Both the position numbers and the translations under genes were made by a program. Below the pieces are notes generated by a model, which saw only the letters and a program-made list of their open reading frames with translations, was not told where the DNA came from and ran no database searches. A DNA stretch of 64,000 bases. It comes from Arabidopsis thaliana (lineage: Eukaryota > Streptophyta > Magnoliopsida > Brassicales > Brassicaceae). The stretch's first letter is position 1. Each line of letters starts with the position of its first letter. Location: NCBI RefSeq assembly GCF_000001735.4, contig NC_003076.8:8308001-8372000 (forward strand), read 5' to 3'. Shown here piece after piece: positions 1 through 12,013 of this stretch.

Positions 1-2746
1 AGAAGCTGATTTTGAAGGATGTACTAAAATTAGCTGATACATATGGCTTGAAGCAATCAGAGGTAAATTTCACTTAGTATATTACTCATTAACGTTTACC
101 CTTTCCTCAATTGCAACTACTATATACCTGTCTTTGTCTTCTCGCCAGGTGATATTAAGGTATTTAAGCTCTATCCTTTGCTCTGAGATTTGGACAAATG
201 AGGACATCACGGCTGAAATTTTACAAGTCAAGGAAGAAATACTCACCTTTGCTTCAGACACCATAGAAACCATAAGCACAATCGTGTACCCAGCAGCTAG
301 TGGTCTTAACAAACAACGCCTTGCTTACATATATAGCCTCCTTTCTGAATGCTATTGTCATTTGGCAGAAAGCAAGGAAGCATCATTGTTGGTTCAACCG
401 AATTCTTCCTTTGCTGGGTTATCAAATTGGTATAACGTCCTTAAGCAAGAGTGCAGTAGAGTGTCATTTATCAAAGATTTGGATTTCAAAAATATTTCAG
501 AATTGGGAGGTTTGAATTTTGACAGCTTCAACAATGAAGTCCATGCGCACATCAATGAGATGAACTTGGAAGCTTTGGCCAAAATGGTAGAAACTCTAAG
601 TGGCTTATCCATGGAAAATTCGTCCAAGGGTCTCATTTCCTGTCAAGATGTCTACAAACAATATATTATGAATTTGTTAGATACATTGGAGAGTAGAAGA
701 GATCTTGATTTTGGAAGTGCAGAGAGTTTCCAGGGCTTCCTCGGTCAACTTGAGAAGACATATGACCACTGTAGAGTATATGTCAGAATCTTGGAACCTT
801 TGCAGGCTGTGGAAATCCTGAAACGGCATTTCACGTTAGTTCTACCGCCAAATGGTTCCTATATGCACATCCCTGATAGTTCTACATGGCAAGAATGTCT
901 TATCTTACTGATTAACTTTTGGATAAGATTAGCTGATGAGATGCAAGAGGTAAAATCATCTAATCCAAGTTTGGTGGAGAATCTTACCTTGAGCCCTGAA
1001 TGCATTAGCAGCTGTTTTACTCTACTCATAAAACTTGTAATGTATGACAGTCTGTCCCCAAGTCAGGCTTGGGCTGCAATACTTGTCTACCTTAGATCTG
1101 GCTTGGTTGGTGATTGTGCCACTGAAATCTTCAATTTCTGCAGAGCCATGGTCTTCTCTGGTTGTGGATTCGGGCCCATTTCTGATGTCTTCTCAGATAT
1201 GTCCTCTCGGTATCCAACAGCTTTGCAGGATCTTCCACACCTGTATTTGAGTGTCCTTGAACCTATTTTACAAGATTTGGTATCTGGGGCTCCTGAAACA
1301 CAAAATCTTTACCGGCTGCTCTCTTCTCTTAGTAACTTGGAAGGCAACCTGGAAGAACTGAAACGTGTCAGGCTTGTAGTCTGGAAACAACTCGTAATAT
1401 TTTCTGAGAACCTGGAGTTGCCAAGTCAAGTTCGCGTCTACTCCTTAGAGCTTATGCAGTTCATCTCGGGTAAGAATATCAAGGGCTCATCGTCTGAGCT
1501 ACAATCAAACGTTATGCCATGGGACGGTTCGGCTGAGTTACTATCATCTATGCAGAAGACTGAAGCCGCGCTTAACCAAGCGTTGCCTGACCAGGCTGAT
1601 GGCTCTAGCAGGCTCACAAACACTCTGGTTGCACTTAAATCATCTCAGGTCGCTGTAGCAGCCATCTCTCCAGGCCTAGAGATCTCCCCGGAGGATTTAT
1701 CTACTGTTGAGACATCTGTTTCTTGCTTCTCTAAACTCTCTGCTGCTGTTACTACAGCTTCACAAGCTGAAGCTCTTTTGGCTATTTTGGAAGGATGGGA
1801 AGAGCTGTTTGAAGCTAAGAACGCCGAACTATTGCCATCTAATGAGGCAACCGACCAAGGAAACGACTGGGGTGATGATGATTGGAATGATGGATGGGAA
1901 ACACTGCAGGAATCAGAACCCGTGGAGAAAGTAAAAAAAGAATGCGTAGTCTCAGCTCATCCTTTACATTCTTGCTGGCTGGATATTTTCAGAAAGTACA
2001 TTGCATTGTCCATGCCCGAAAATGTACTACAACTAATAGATGGTTCTCTTCAGAAGCCTGAAGAGGTGATAATTGAAGAAACTGAAGCAGAAAGCCTGAC
2101 CGGGATCTTAGCCAGGACCGACCCATTTCTCGCACTAAAGATTTCTCTTTTGTTACCCTACAAACAGATCAGATCTCAGTGTCTCAGTGTTGTTGAAGAA
2201 CAATTGAAGCAAGAAGGCATTCCGGAGTTATCGAGTCAGAGCCATCATGAAGTTCTTCTCCTGGTTATATATTCTGGGACTCTCTCAACGATCATCTCCA
2301 ATGCTTGCTACGGCTCAGTCTTCTCCTTCCTCTGTTATCTGATTGGAAAGCTATCTCGAGAATTCCAAGAAGAGCGGATAACACAAGCTGACAACAGAGA
2401 ATCGAATGCAAGTTCCGAGAGTCGGTTTATATCATGTTTTGGGCAACTCATGTTCCCCTGTTTTGTCTCAGGGCTTGTTAAGGCAGATCAGCAGATATTA
2501 GCGGGGTTTTTGGTGACCAAGTTCATGCACAGTAACCCATCTCTTAGTCTGATTAATGTTGCAGAGGCAAGTCTGCGGAGATACTTGGATAAGCAGCTCG
2601 AATCTTTGGAGCATTTGGAGGATTCGTTTGCCGAGAGCTCAGACTTTGAAACACTGAAGAATACAGTCTCAAGCCTAAGAGGCACTTCAAAGGAAGTTAT
2701 ACGATCTGCGTTAGCTTCTCTCTCTAATTGTACAAACAGCAGATGA
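1..2746 (+). CDS. MIP2: MIP2-like Sec39-domain tethering protein (3' part)
   Basis: Two exons are visible, 1-62 and 149-2746. The reading frame runs through a GT-AG intron (63-148), joining ...GLKQSE to VILRYL..., and ends at TGA 2744-2746. The gene starts before the window, so only about the last 885 residues are seen. The protein is a long helical repeat protein with Leu-rich stretches and an acidic, Trp-rich patch (GNDWGDDDWNDGWE, near 1860-1900) followed by further helical sequence. This is the layout of plant MIP2/NAG homologues with a Sec39 domain, subunits of the Dsl1/NRZ-like tether that receives Golgi-derived COPI vesicles at the ER. The name comes from recognising the sequence and the neighbourhood (IRE1 downstream). 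Function is inferred from the family. A fragment of an unrelated gene begins about 290 bp past the stop. Confidence 0.85.
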
Positions 2747-3033
2747 TTTGACAATGGAGGCTTTTTCTGTGGCGAAACGGTCACAAAAAGGGAGTAGTAC
2801 ATAGGAGAGGGTAAATCTGTTTATGCGTTTTTACGTGGTTAATATAGTTTTTTTTAACGTTATTTTCGACAAGAAAACTGTTTTTGAGGTACCCCATATA
2901 AGCTGTCACAAAAAAATTAAATTAAAATCAACAAATGCCAAAGAAAGACTGAATTGCATTTGCTCAGGTTTTATATGTGGTTTCGCTACTTTGGTGTCGA
3001 TAAATGTAATTTTGTTTTGTTGAATTCCATCAG

Positions 3034-3767
3034 GATATTGAGATTTGAAGAAGCATACAATGATGAACAATCATTCGCACTAGTTGATGATATGACTCTA
3101 CAGGCTCCTTTCTTAGGCCAAGGGTAATGCTTTTACACTTCACTCAAATATTTTTATATATCTGTCTCTGTGTTTGTGTTTATATATCTTCAATAAACTT
3201 TTCTTTTGATGAAATTAGAATTGTGGGAGAAGTAGCTTCAACCGGAAACCATCAATGGCTGTTCTCAGACACATTGTTTCAGGTTTGTTCACTTCTTTTT
3301 TCTTGGTGTTTGATATTTCTCATCTATGAGCTATAATGTATGTCCCATTATAGTGACTGCATAGAACATTTCATGATGAAGAAGAATAAAGATTTAATAT
3401 TTGTGTGTTTGATTGTTTTGCATTGTGAACATGAGTTTCAGAATCAGTTTCTCTCTGGCTTCAAGGTTATTTTTATTTGTCTTGTCTCCAAGTTTAAGGA
3501 TTCATATATCCATTTTGAATCAGATTCTTATAGGGCAGTTTACTTATACACAGACTATCGCAATCATTCCACTAGGATCCAGCGGCGTTGTTCAACTAGG
3601 ATCTACTCAAAAGGTTTGCATATATAAATATATAACAATGTTTTCTTGTTGTGAGTCATGGTCTAATTACTTACTGTCTTTGAATGTATGTGCCTATCAA
3701 TCTTTAGATTCTTGAGAGCACAAAGATATTGGAACAAACAACAAGAGCTCTCCAGGAGACTTGTTAA
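3034..3767 (+). pseudogene. LHW-type bHLH-MYC_N domain fragment, spliced but lacking a start
   Basis: Five exon-like blocks join in one frame with GT-AG borders: 3034-3123, 3219-3282, 3442-3465, 3554-3613 and 3708-3767 (TAA). They encode a ~99-residue peptide containing IVGEVASTGNHQW and TIAIIPLGSSGVVQLGSTQK. These are hallmarks of the N-terminal MYC_N domain of LONESOME HIGHWAY-like bHLH proteins, where the usual forms are VGEGxVGxxAxTGxHQW and TIAVIP...GVVQxGS. The domain's N-terminal half and the bHLH region are missing. No in-frame ATG opens the first block; the first in-frame Met is at about 3093. It could be a truncated duplicate (pseudogene) or a small gene whose first exon overlaps the MIP2 3' UTR. 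Splice-site preservation suggests recent origin or residual function. Confidence 0.6.
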
Positions 3768-5101
3768 CAAGCCCTGAGACAAAACAAATAAAATAAAAAT
3801 GACATTGACCAAAATGGAATGCAATTTCAAGTGATCAGTTTTGCGATTTTCTCTTACTTGCACTAAGGGTCTAACTGGTTTAAGCGTTGTGGGTGCGAGT
3901 GTGGTTATGGGAGTTTGACTATACCACTCTTGACTCTTGTTTAAGAAAGATCTCTTGTTTAAGAAAGATTTAAAGCATATTGAATATAGAAATTGACTTC
4001 CAAATCTCAAACTTAAGTGAAAACATATTTTTAGACAAAAAAAAAAGAAGTGAAAACATATTTCATTCAGATGACGAAACCCACTGTGGTCGAAAAGTTA
4101 GTTACATATATATATACTAGATTTTGACCTACACGTTCGTGCGGGATTTTATATTGTAAAAAAGGATTTTATATTGTAAAAAATGTGTTGTATAAAATTT
4201 ACATTCAGTTTAGTTTTTTTTTTGTTTTAGTCATATATATTGTAGTATATATAAAGAAAATTGTCGATTGTTAATTATGTTTGTTTATGACATAATAGCT
4301 AATATTGTGAACTATAAGTCAAATTCTGGAGTTTTAAATTGAAAAGTAGATTAAAAATATCTTAGATGGAAAATTATCGTAGGTTATAATGATGTCAAGT
4401 ATTGTTATATAAAAAATTATGGTTAGAGAATAGCAATAGAAATTTATGTTATCGATGGTGAAACACAAGTTAGTTTTGTTAATGTTGATTTTTCAAAATT
4501 TTAATGGTATGTATGAACTAAGAATTTGTGTTACCATGTTAAAATATTTAAATACTCATGCATTTTTTGTATATGTGTTTTGGACTATATTTAATTGGCT
4601 GCTTGTAAATCAGTATTTTGCCAAAGTAACTTAAACAAAATAATGGCAAAGAAAAAACTTTAATATCAGTAAACATATTATCTATAGTTGGCCCATGTAG
4701 AACCTGTAAATTATTTTGTAAGTATGGATTCGATTGCAAAGCTGAGCTAAGTCCTATTTTCTATCATTGTATGTTGAATTTTTTTTATGCATATGTATAG
4801 TAAGAATTCTCTGATTTAAATGATTCTTGTTATGTCAATTAACAAATCCGCAGAAGAATAACAATCTTTAAATTTTAATTAAAATAGAAAATATTTGAAT
4901 TAATGCTAGAATTATTTTCTAGATAATTACAAATCTAAAATCCAAAAAGTATTTGTTAATATGCTATATTTTAAATTTAAATGATGGTAGTTTAGATTAT
5001 ATACGATTTTGAATTAAGTAGTTTGATTTGTTATGGAAACTTTATTAAACGATTTACAAAAAATATTGGGTAGTTATTCATTTATTGATTTAATTTTGGG
5101 A
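3768..5101. other. AT-rich intergenic spacer with a Helitron-like start motif
   Basis: No convincing coding sequence is seen. The stretch is strongly AT-rich. At 4116-4145 it carries ACTAGATTTTGACCT followed by a short GC-richer stretch, resembling the 5' terminus common in Arabidopsis ATREP/Helitron elements. A similar motif occurs at about 45210. No matching 3' hairpin plus CTRR end was found, so the element cannot be delimited. Confidence 0.35.
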
Positions 5102-6181
5102 AAAATGTCATTTAATCCCCCAACTTTCAAAAAATGGTCATTTTATACATCAACTTCGTATGTGGCCGTTTAAAACATGAACTAAACGTTGACTAATTTT
5201 TAAAACATGATATTTCGTTAACCAGGCCAAAATAGACATGCCGTTATCAGTCATTAACGGAACTTTTAACGTTCGTTTTCATCCGTTAACTTTATTAGTC
5301 AAGTTTCAAATTGTGACCATTTTAAACATCAACTTCTTATGTGGCCATTTAAAACATGAACTAAACGTTGACTACCATTTAAGACAAGAAAAATTCGTTG
5401 ACCAGGCCAAAATAGACATGTCTCTATCAGTAGAACTTAGAAACCCGTTAATGACTGTTAATCTGTCCAAAACAACGTCGTTTGAGAATAATCGAAAGAA
5501 CATAAAGATTTTTCCCATATGAAATCTCCATATCAAAAAGTTTTAAGCAGAACCCAAGAACATAGTTTGATAAAGAGATAATCGCAGTGCCAGTAATTGG
5601 AAGCAAATAAAGATGTTTTCGTTTATATATTTGTTTTAAATTTTAAAAGGAATCATGGAAGCAAATTGAAGACTCATTATAAGATTGTTCGTCTTGTTTG
5701 AGCGGTTGTAGAAATAGATTTGGGGAACTTGGGTTTCATTTAGAAAACAATCCTGATTTTCTTTTGATTATCCTCAAAACAAAGTCGTTTTAGGGATACT
5801 AATAGAGTCGTTAACAAGTGATAATGAATGTTATAAGTTCTTTTAATGAATGATGACAACATGTTTATTTTGGCTTGGTCAACGAACTTCTCATGTTTTA
5901 AATGGTAGTCAACGCTTAGTTCATGTTTAAAATGGCCACATATAAAGTCGATGTTTAAAATAGCCACAATTTAAAACTTGACTAATAAAGTCGTTAACGG
6001 ATGATAACGGACGTTAGAAGTTCCGTTAATGATTGATAACGGCATGTCTATTTTGGCCTGGTCAACGAATAATCATGTTTTAAAAGTTAGTCAACGTTTA
6101 GTTCATGTTTTAAACGGCCGCATACGAAGTTGATGTATAAAATGGCCATTTTTTTAAAGTTGGAGGATTAATTGACATTTT
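5102..6181. mobile_element. Foldback element with long terminal inverted repeats and internal repeat units
   Basis: The left arm (from about 5102, reading AAAATGTCATTTAATCC) is matched in reverse complement by the right arm ending at about 6181. The match continues for roughly 180 bp with few mismatches and includes CAACTTCGTATG, GAACTAAACGTTGACT and GACCAGGCCAAAATAGACATG. Each arm holds a second, more diverged copy of the unit: CATCAACTTC recurs at 5148 and 5327, a 179-bp period, and the right arm mirrors this near 5860-5990. The central ~300 bp is unique and has no transposase ORF. This is a non-autonomous foldback or MULE-like element. I saw no clear target-site duplication, so the ends are approximate and the superfamily unassigned. 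Confidence 0.75.
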
Positions 6182-6469
6182 GAAAGTTGGAGGATTTGTG
6201 TGTGTGTTTTTAATCCAAGATCTGCTTGTTTATCTGAATCACTACATTTGGTATTTTATTCCCATATTTTATAGAAATGTATTGGAATAAATTCATATTT
6301 TTTCCTTTAACTATAATCTCATAATATATTAGATTATTTAATTTCTTTATTTGTTTTTTTCAAAAAAAATTAATGAAGGATCCGAATCACAGATATTCAT
6401 TTAATTGTAATATTTGTTAATTTACTAAATTACCCTCACAATGTTGTAGTTCACAAAATGCTTCCCAAT

Positions 6470-6473
<4 letters not shown>

Positions 6474-6509
<36 letters not shown>
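6474..6509. repeat. (AT)n microsatellite
   Basis: About 36 bp of uninterrupted alternating A and T, next to the first copy of a local direct repeat. A second (AT)n run of about 24 bp lies at 7977-8000. Confidence 0.9.
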
Positions 6510-6511
<2 letters not shown>

Positions 6512-6515
6512 TTTT

Positions 6516-6893
6516 AGTTATTATAGACTACATCACAACTTAAGATAAAGACTAAGACTTTTGCATCAAGCGAACAACAAAACCAGAAATTATGCTTAAT
6601 TAAGTGTCAGTGATCGCTATATAAACAAAACTTTAAATCTCTTACGATTCAATAAAAATAAGGAAACTTCATGATACATCACAAATTCCCCTAACTCTAA
6701 TTATAAAAGAATATGAGTAAAGAACATATTCCAAAATAAAAAATTTAATAATAACAAAATATATAAAAGACATATTATTTATTTTTTTCTAGTTATTATA
6801 GACCACATCATAACATAAGATAATGACCTCTGCATCCAAAGCAATTCACAACAAGAAACTATATCCCATTTTGGGATTTACTTAATTAATTAT
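6516..6893. repeat. Diverged direct repeat pair (~90 bp each)
   Basis: Copy 1 (about 6516-6605) and copy 2 (about 6791-6893) share AGTTATTATAGAC followed by CACATCA, an AAGATAA block, TGCATC and an AACAA run, then CTTAATTAA. They are about 275 bp apart, and copy 2 abuts the stop codon of the RRM-like gene. This looks like a local duplication of that gene's downstream flank. Confidence 0.6.
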
Positions 6894-6904
6894 AGTTACA
6901 TACT

Positions 6905-7246
6905 TTATCTCGTATGCTTACGAGCCCAAAAGACCTTCCCGTTGATCCGCAGCTTTACTGAATCATTTTCTGATAAAGACCACAATTTTACCGTTTCCCA
7001 ATGGTTGAGTACGCGATTCATGGTAGCGACCGAGTCCAAGACCAGCTTCGCAAATAGTGCTTGCTCTTGACCATCGTCATGTTGCATGTCAATGCCTTGA
7101 ACACAATTTTCTCCATATTGTTCGGTGAAACATTGCTTGATCACCTCTTCTTGCGACATAGGAACCCCACGAGGAAACGTTATATACAAGGTCCGTTCGT
7201 TAGCATCCGCGATGGAGTTATCCCCAACAGAGACATCATGCATCAT
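6905..7246 (-). CDS. Small RRM-like protein, possibly a truncated family member
   Basis: An intronless 113-codon frame runs from ATG at 7246 to TAA 6905-6907. The opening frame also extends upstream to a GTG, which I do not favour. The protein has an RRM-like fold signature: RTLYITFPRGVPMSQEEV (beta 1 and helix), ALFAKLVLDSVATMNRVLN (RNP1-like strand and second helix) and KLRINGKVFWARKH (last strand). I recognise this as the plant-specific family whose members read LFITFSKGxPISxxEV...LFAKxVF...INGKHVWARK. Relatives usually carry a longer C-terminal tail after WARK, so this copy, ending at WARKHTR, is either a minimal member or truncated. A local repeat abuts its 3' end and AT-rich spacer lies on both sides. 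RNA binding is inferred. Confidence 0.55.
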   Translation of the reverse strand: MMHDVSVGDNSIADANERTLYITFPRGVPMSQEEVIKQCFTEQYGENCVQGIDMQHDDGQEQALFAKLVLDSVATMNRVLNHWETVKLWSLSENDSVKLRINGKVFWARKHTR

Positions 7247-8626
7247 GTTGATACTCACGGAAGTCGGATATAGGGAATGATGGGAGGATGGTAGAGTCTT
7301 GTGACAGGAGGATGAGAGGGTGGTGGAGTCTGTTGATAGAGGTTAATCAAATCACACATATATATGCAGGAAAATTGTAAAACAATTTAGTAAATTATTT
7401 GTACTATATTATAACTGGAGTAAATTATAATATATTATAACTATAATTTGGATACTATGATTTTTTTCTTAATTAAAGTGGTCAATTAGAAATTGTCACA
7501 CGTCTCTATGCATTTGTATGCAATGTCTTTACATATGATATGGGCATATTTATGATGTGCTTTAAAAAAAGAAAACTATTTATGGTGTTTCTTTTTATCA
7601 CATATCCTCTTTATTCATATCTAATTGGATTATTTCATGTTTTTATTTATTCTCTAATTTTGTGATTTTGTTATAAGAATTGCTAAATTTATTTTTGAAT
7701 AACTTGTAGAATTTTTAACCAAATTTGGATGACACTTATGGTTAAAAAAATATGATATTTGATTTTTCTTTTGTTTCTTTTGAATATCAGTTATTACCAT
7801 TAATGTCATCCAAATTTATGGAAAAAAAATCTCAACAACTATATTTACAAAAAAAAAAATTAACTATGAAAAAACAATTTTCCTAATAAACAAATTTTGA
7901 ATACATTATCAATAAGAAATTGTCACATCAATTTCGCCATTTATTAAAAATAAAGAATATGTTTGCCTAAACCAACATATATATATATATATATATATAT
8001 CTTATTTTATTTTCACATCAAAACTAATAAAAGTTGGTTTTGGCACTTGGTTCGTCGAGCTTAATAGATAAATAAAATTGAATAAATTAATACTTCTTTT
8101 TATATTCTATTTTTTTATAGAGTAAATAATTTTTCTAGATATGACTGAGACTACATCTTATGATTTATTTGACACGTATCACGATTCTGTGAGTTAGCAA
8201 GTTCGGTAACCAAAATTTATATAATAAAATGTTACCATGAAACATGAAAATCAATATAATCGCATTAACTAATTATCTAAATCAATAAAAACATTGTACC
8301 GAACCAATGATTTACCAAATTGAAATCACCGATTTAAACCGATAATCAAACAAACAAAAACATCTTTAACCGATCCGGTTATTGTTTGTTATCATCAATA
8401 TTGTTCAAAGGTTAAAGACGAAGATATCTAAAGCCCGTCGACATTTCATTTCCGACAGCAAATTTGCGAAGTCAAATCGCGTAATCAAACTTCAGTTTTG
8501 TTCCGTTTTCGAATTCTCCATTTCGTATAGGAGATCTCCATAAACCCTAATCCCCTCAGAGTGCATCTAACATTCGATTGTGTTTTTCTCTATTCAAAGA
8601 AGAAATTTTCATGGTTTTCTAAAGCG
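7247..8626. other. AT-rich divergent intergenic region between the RRM-like gene and IRE1
   Basis: No coding potential was seen. It contains an (AT)n run at 7977-8000 and several poly(A)/poly(T) stretches. The last ~200 bp before the IRE1 start is less AT-rich, as expected for a 5' UTR. No ER-stress element matching the full consensus was recognised. Confidence 0.5.
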
Positions 8627-11600
8627 ATGAGAGGATCTGCACTACTTGATTTGATATTGTTCCTTCTCGTATCTCCATTAGCACACAGCTTCAAAGGATC
8701 TGAAATCTCCAAGTTCTATGACAAATCTATCTCCAATCAAATCTCTCAATCCGATCGGTTAGTCTTCTTTCGATTTTTTTCGTTTGATTCATTTGACATT
8801 TCTTCTATTGGAAGCTTTCTTTATATAGGGTTTGATTTGATTCGGAAATGTCAACATCTATTTGATTTGGTCTCAAAGTTGACACCTTTATACAAGTCAG
8901 AGTTTTTAACAAACTATAATGATCGTGATATCTACAGAGAATCTGGTTATGTATTGGTTTCTACGGTAGATGGATCGATATCTTTGGTGGATATGTCTTC
9001 ACAGAAGCTAGATTGGACATTCCATACCAATGAGCCTATATATTCGTCTTACCAAGCTCCTCATTATCATTACACCACTGATGAAGAACGTTCCTCGGTG
9101 CTTGGTGATGACTTTTACATGGATTGTGATAAAGATTGGCGTCTTTACAATTCCTCTGTACGAAAAGGAAAACGCGTTAATGAGGTAACACTGTCTCTCA
9201 CATATGAGTCTTTAAGATATTGAAGTGCTTCTTTATCCATTTGAAGTGTGTAGCTTTTCCTCTGTTTTAGATAGTGGATGCTTCGGAGTTTATTGGTACG
9301 TTGCCATACACATCGACGGATAGGATTGTTTTAGGTAAAAAGGATACATCTGTGTTTCTCTTGGATTGGAAGACTGGGAAGTTAGTTAAGAGGTATAGAA
9401 TGGACGAGCTGTATTCTAATACAGTTGTTGAAAATGATAAAGAGAAGGCTATTGTTTTGTCTAAAGAAGCTCCTTTACTATTTGGATCGGGGTTTAAGAA
9501 ATCGGAAGATTTTCCTGAGCTGGTTTATATTGAGAGAAAAGATTTTAAAATACAATGTATATCAAAGTTTGGAGATGTTTTGTGGAGTGTTTCTTATGCT
9601 AAGATGGAAGCTAAACTACAGAATCATGAGAGCGTACAGTTCATCAGTGGGTTATCATCATCAGTGGGGAAAAACCAGTTCCCGCTGTCTTATACGACAA
9701 GTGTTCCTATGGTACAGTTACGTAATGTTAAGTATGAAACACTGTTTCCGAGACTTGGTTTTCTAGACGAGGCGTTGTATCTTCCGTTTCAAGATAGAAA
9801 ACCTAATCAGTTGGCTATTGGAGATGGGAATCAGTTGACACTTCCGGGCAATAAAGAGGCTGAAGAAGTCCTCTCCCTTCCTCTTCCTGAGACTGTGATA
9901 TCTCAGATCACAGATATTATTGATGGAAGCACGAAACAGGCAGGCTTTGCTAGCAAATTTTCTGGTTTGATTGTTCTAATTTTCGGCTTTTGTGTTACTA
10001 TGCTTTCGGTTTGCGGCCTTTTCTTTTACCGATTAAGACAGAGCATTCGGATCAAGGAACCATATGTATCTGAAGTGCCAATCGCGACACCGAAGAAGAA
10101 AAAATCCAAGAAAAATGGTACTACAAAGGCGGTTCACAAGAAAGAGAATGGATTTATATCTGGAGGGAACAAAGATCCCTCTCATGAGGAGAATGAGAAG
10201 AGATTACTTACTGCTTTCCCTGGCCTCAATAATAGTTCAGCAGAAGGATATAGGGTTGGTAAACTGTTTGTCTCCAACAAGGAGATTGCTAAAGGGAGCA
10301 ATGGAACTGTTGTTCTTGAGGGATCCTATGAAGGTCGTCTTGTAGCGGTTAAGCGTCTAGTACAATCACACCATGATGTGGCTCAGAAGGAGATTTTGAA
10401 TCTCATGGCCTCAGACAAACATTCAAATATTGTCCGCTGGTACGGGGTTGACCAGGACGAACATTTTATCTATATTTCATTGGAACTGTGTGCTTGTAGC
10501 TTAAACGATCTCATCTATGCATCATCTGCACTACTTGAGAGTCCAATGGCTTCAAGTAGTATACATTCGATTCAGATAAACCCAATCTTTGAGAATGGCA
10601 AGGGAGTTGAGCTATGGAAGGAAAACGGACATCCTTCTCCTGTTTTGTTGAAGTTAATGAGGTTTGTTTAGTCTCTCATCTTTCTGATACGAGACTATGG
10701 TTCATAACACTTTCACACTTAAATCAAAGGTTGCATACATCTTTCTGATCTTTGCATGTTTGTTTTACAGGGATATAGTTGCTGGTCTAGTTCATTTGCA
10801 TGATATTGGAATCGTACATCGAGATCTAAAGCCTCAAAATGTGTTGATTGTTAAGAACTCATCTCTATGTGCAAAGCTATCAGATATGGGTATTAGCAAG
10901 CGCTTGCCAGCCGACACAAGTGCCTTGACTAGAAACTCAACTGGTAAAAATCTTGAAAACTTACATGATACAATGTGATAAAGGAAACAAAAATCGATAA
11001 ATTCTTCTCGTATTAAATTGTTGTTTTTAATGATAGGTTTAGGTTCTGGAAGTTCTGGGTGGCAAGCACCTGAACAACTCCGCAATGAACGACAAACAAG
11101 AGCGGTTGATCTCTTCAGTTTAGGGTGTGTTCTGTTTTTCTGTATGACTGGAGGTAAACATCCTTACGGAGACAATTATGAGAGGGACGTAAACGTTTTG
11201 AATGATCAAAAGGATCTTTTCTTGATCGAGAGTCTTCCAGAAGCTGTTCATCTTCTCACTGGTCTCCTAAACCCGGATCCAAATTTGAGGTATGGATGAT
11301 GGCACTTGTGGTTAATATTGCTATCAAAACTAGCGAGATTTGATAATGGAACCTTTTTCAATATTTGAAAATGCAGACCGAGAGCACAAGATGTTATGCA
11401 TCATCCATTGTTCTGGAACTCTGACATGAGACTGTCTTTTCTTCGGGATGCAAGCGATAGAGTTGAACTGGAAAACCGAGAAGAAGGTTCACAGCTCTTG
11501 GCTGCACTTGAAAGCACAGCAGCGGTTACTTTAAATGGGCGGTGGGATGAGAAACTGGATAGCATATTCCTAGACAATATCGGGCGATACAGGCGGTACA

Positions 11601-11827
11601 AGTTTGACAGCATCCGCGATTTGTTACGGGTCATACGGAACAAACTGAATCACTATAGAGAGCTTCCAAAAGAATTACAGGAACTACTTGGGAGTGTACC
11701 TGAAGGGTTCGAGAGGTACTTCTCTAGCAGGTTCCCAAAACTGTTGATTCAGGTTTATACAGTTTTATTTGATTACTGTAACAATGAAGAGTTCTTTTTC
11801 AAGTACTCTAAGACCACTGTATTCTAG
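8627..11827 (+). CDS. IRE1B: IRE1 endoplasmic reticulum stress sensor, kinase and endoribonuclease
   Basis: Six exons: 8627-8757, 8938-9184, 9271-10661, 10771-10943, 11037-11289 and 11377-11827, giving 881 aa. The N-terminus (MRGSALLDLILFLLVSPLA) is a signal peptide. A lumenal sensor segment contains VSTVDGSISLVD and PIYSSYQAPHYHYT. A membrane helix lies near residues 354-378 (IVLIFGFCVTMLSVCGLFF). The cytosolic kinase has the Lys in VAVKRL (about residue 487), HRDLKPQN (about 606) and DMG where most kinases have DFG. The C-terminal KEN RNase domain carries FDSIRDLLRVIRNKLNHYRE, with the catalytic Arg, Asn and His. IRE1 senses unfolded proteins and drives unconventional splicing of bZIP60 mRNA. 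The B paralogue is chosen from the 881-aa length and the neighbours. Intron 1 is 180 nt and free of stops, so a 941-aa retained form is possible. Confidence 0.93.
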
Positions 11828-12013
11828 GATTCTTTTCTTCTGTTGGCTCTCTCTGTATAATAGGGATTTACTAATAAAGAGCTACAATTGATCTGATCAA
11901 AGAAACATTTGTTGCTGATATGTTATTGTAACTCTTAAATACTTTAGTTTTATAGTAATTAACTGTTATGGGAAAACAAAACTATTATGTTTCAGCCATA
12001 TATTTAAAATTAC

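Noticed and set aside
8130-8200. An ER-stress promoter element upstream of IRE1 (GACACGTATC)
   Set aside because: It has an ACGT core only and does not match the full UPRE or ERSE consensus sequences.
8627-9184. IRE1 exon 1 read continuously to give a 941-aa protein as the main product
   Set aside because: A strong donor at 8758 and acceptor at 8937 give the 881-aa length I recall for the family member, and the insert has no IRE1-like sequence. Kept only as a possible retained form.
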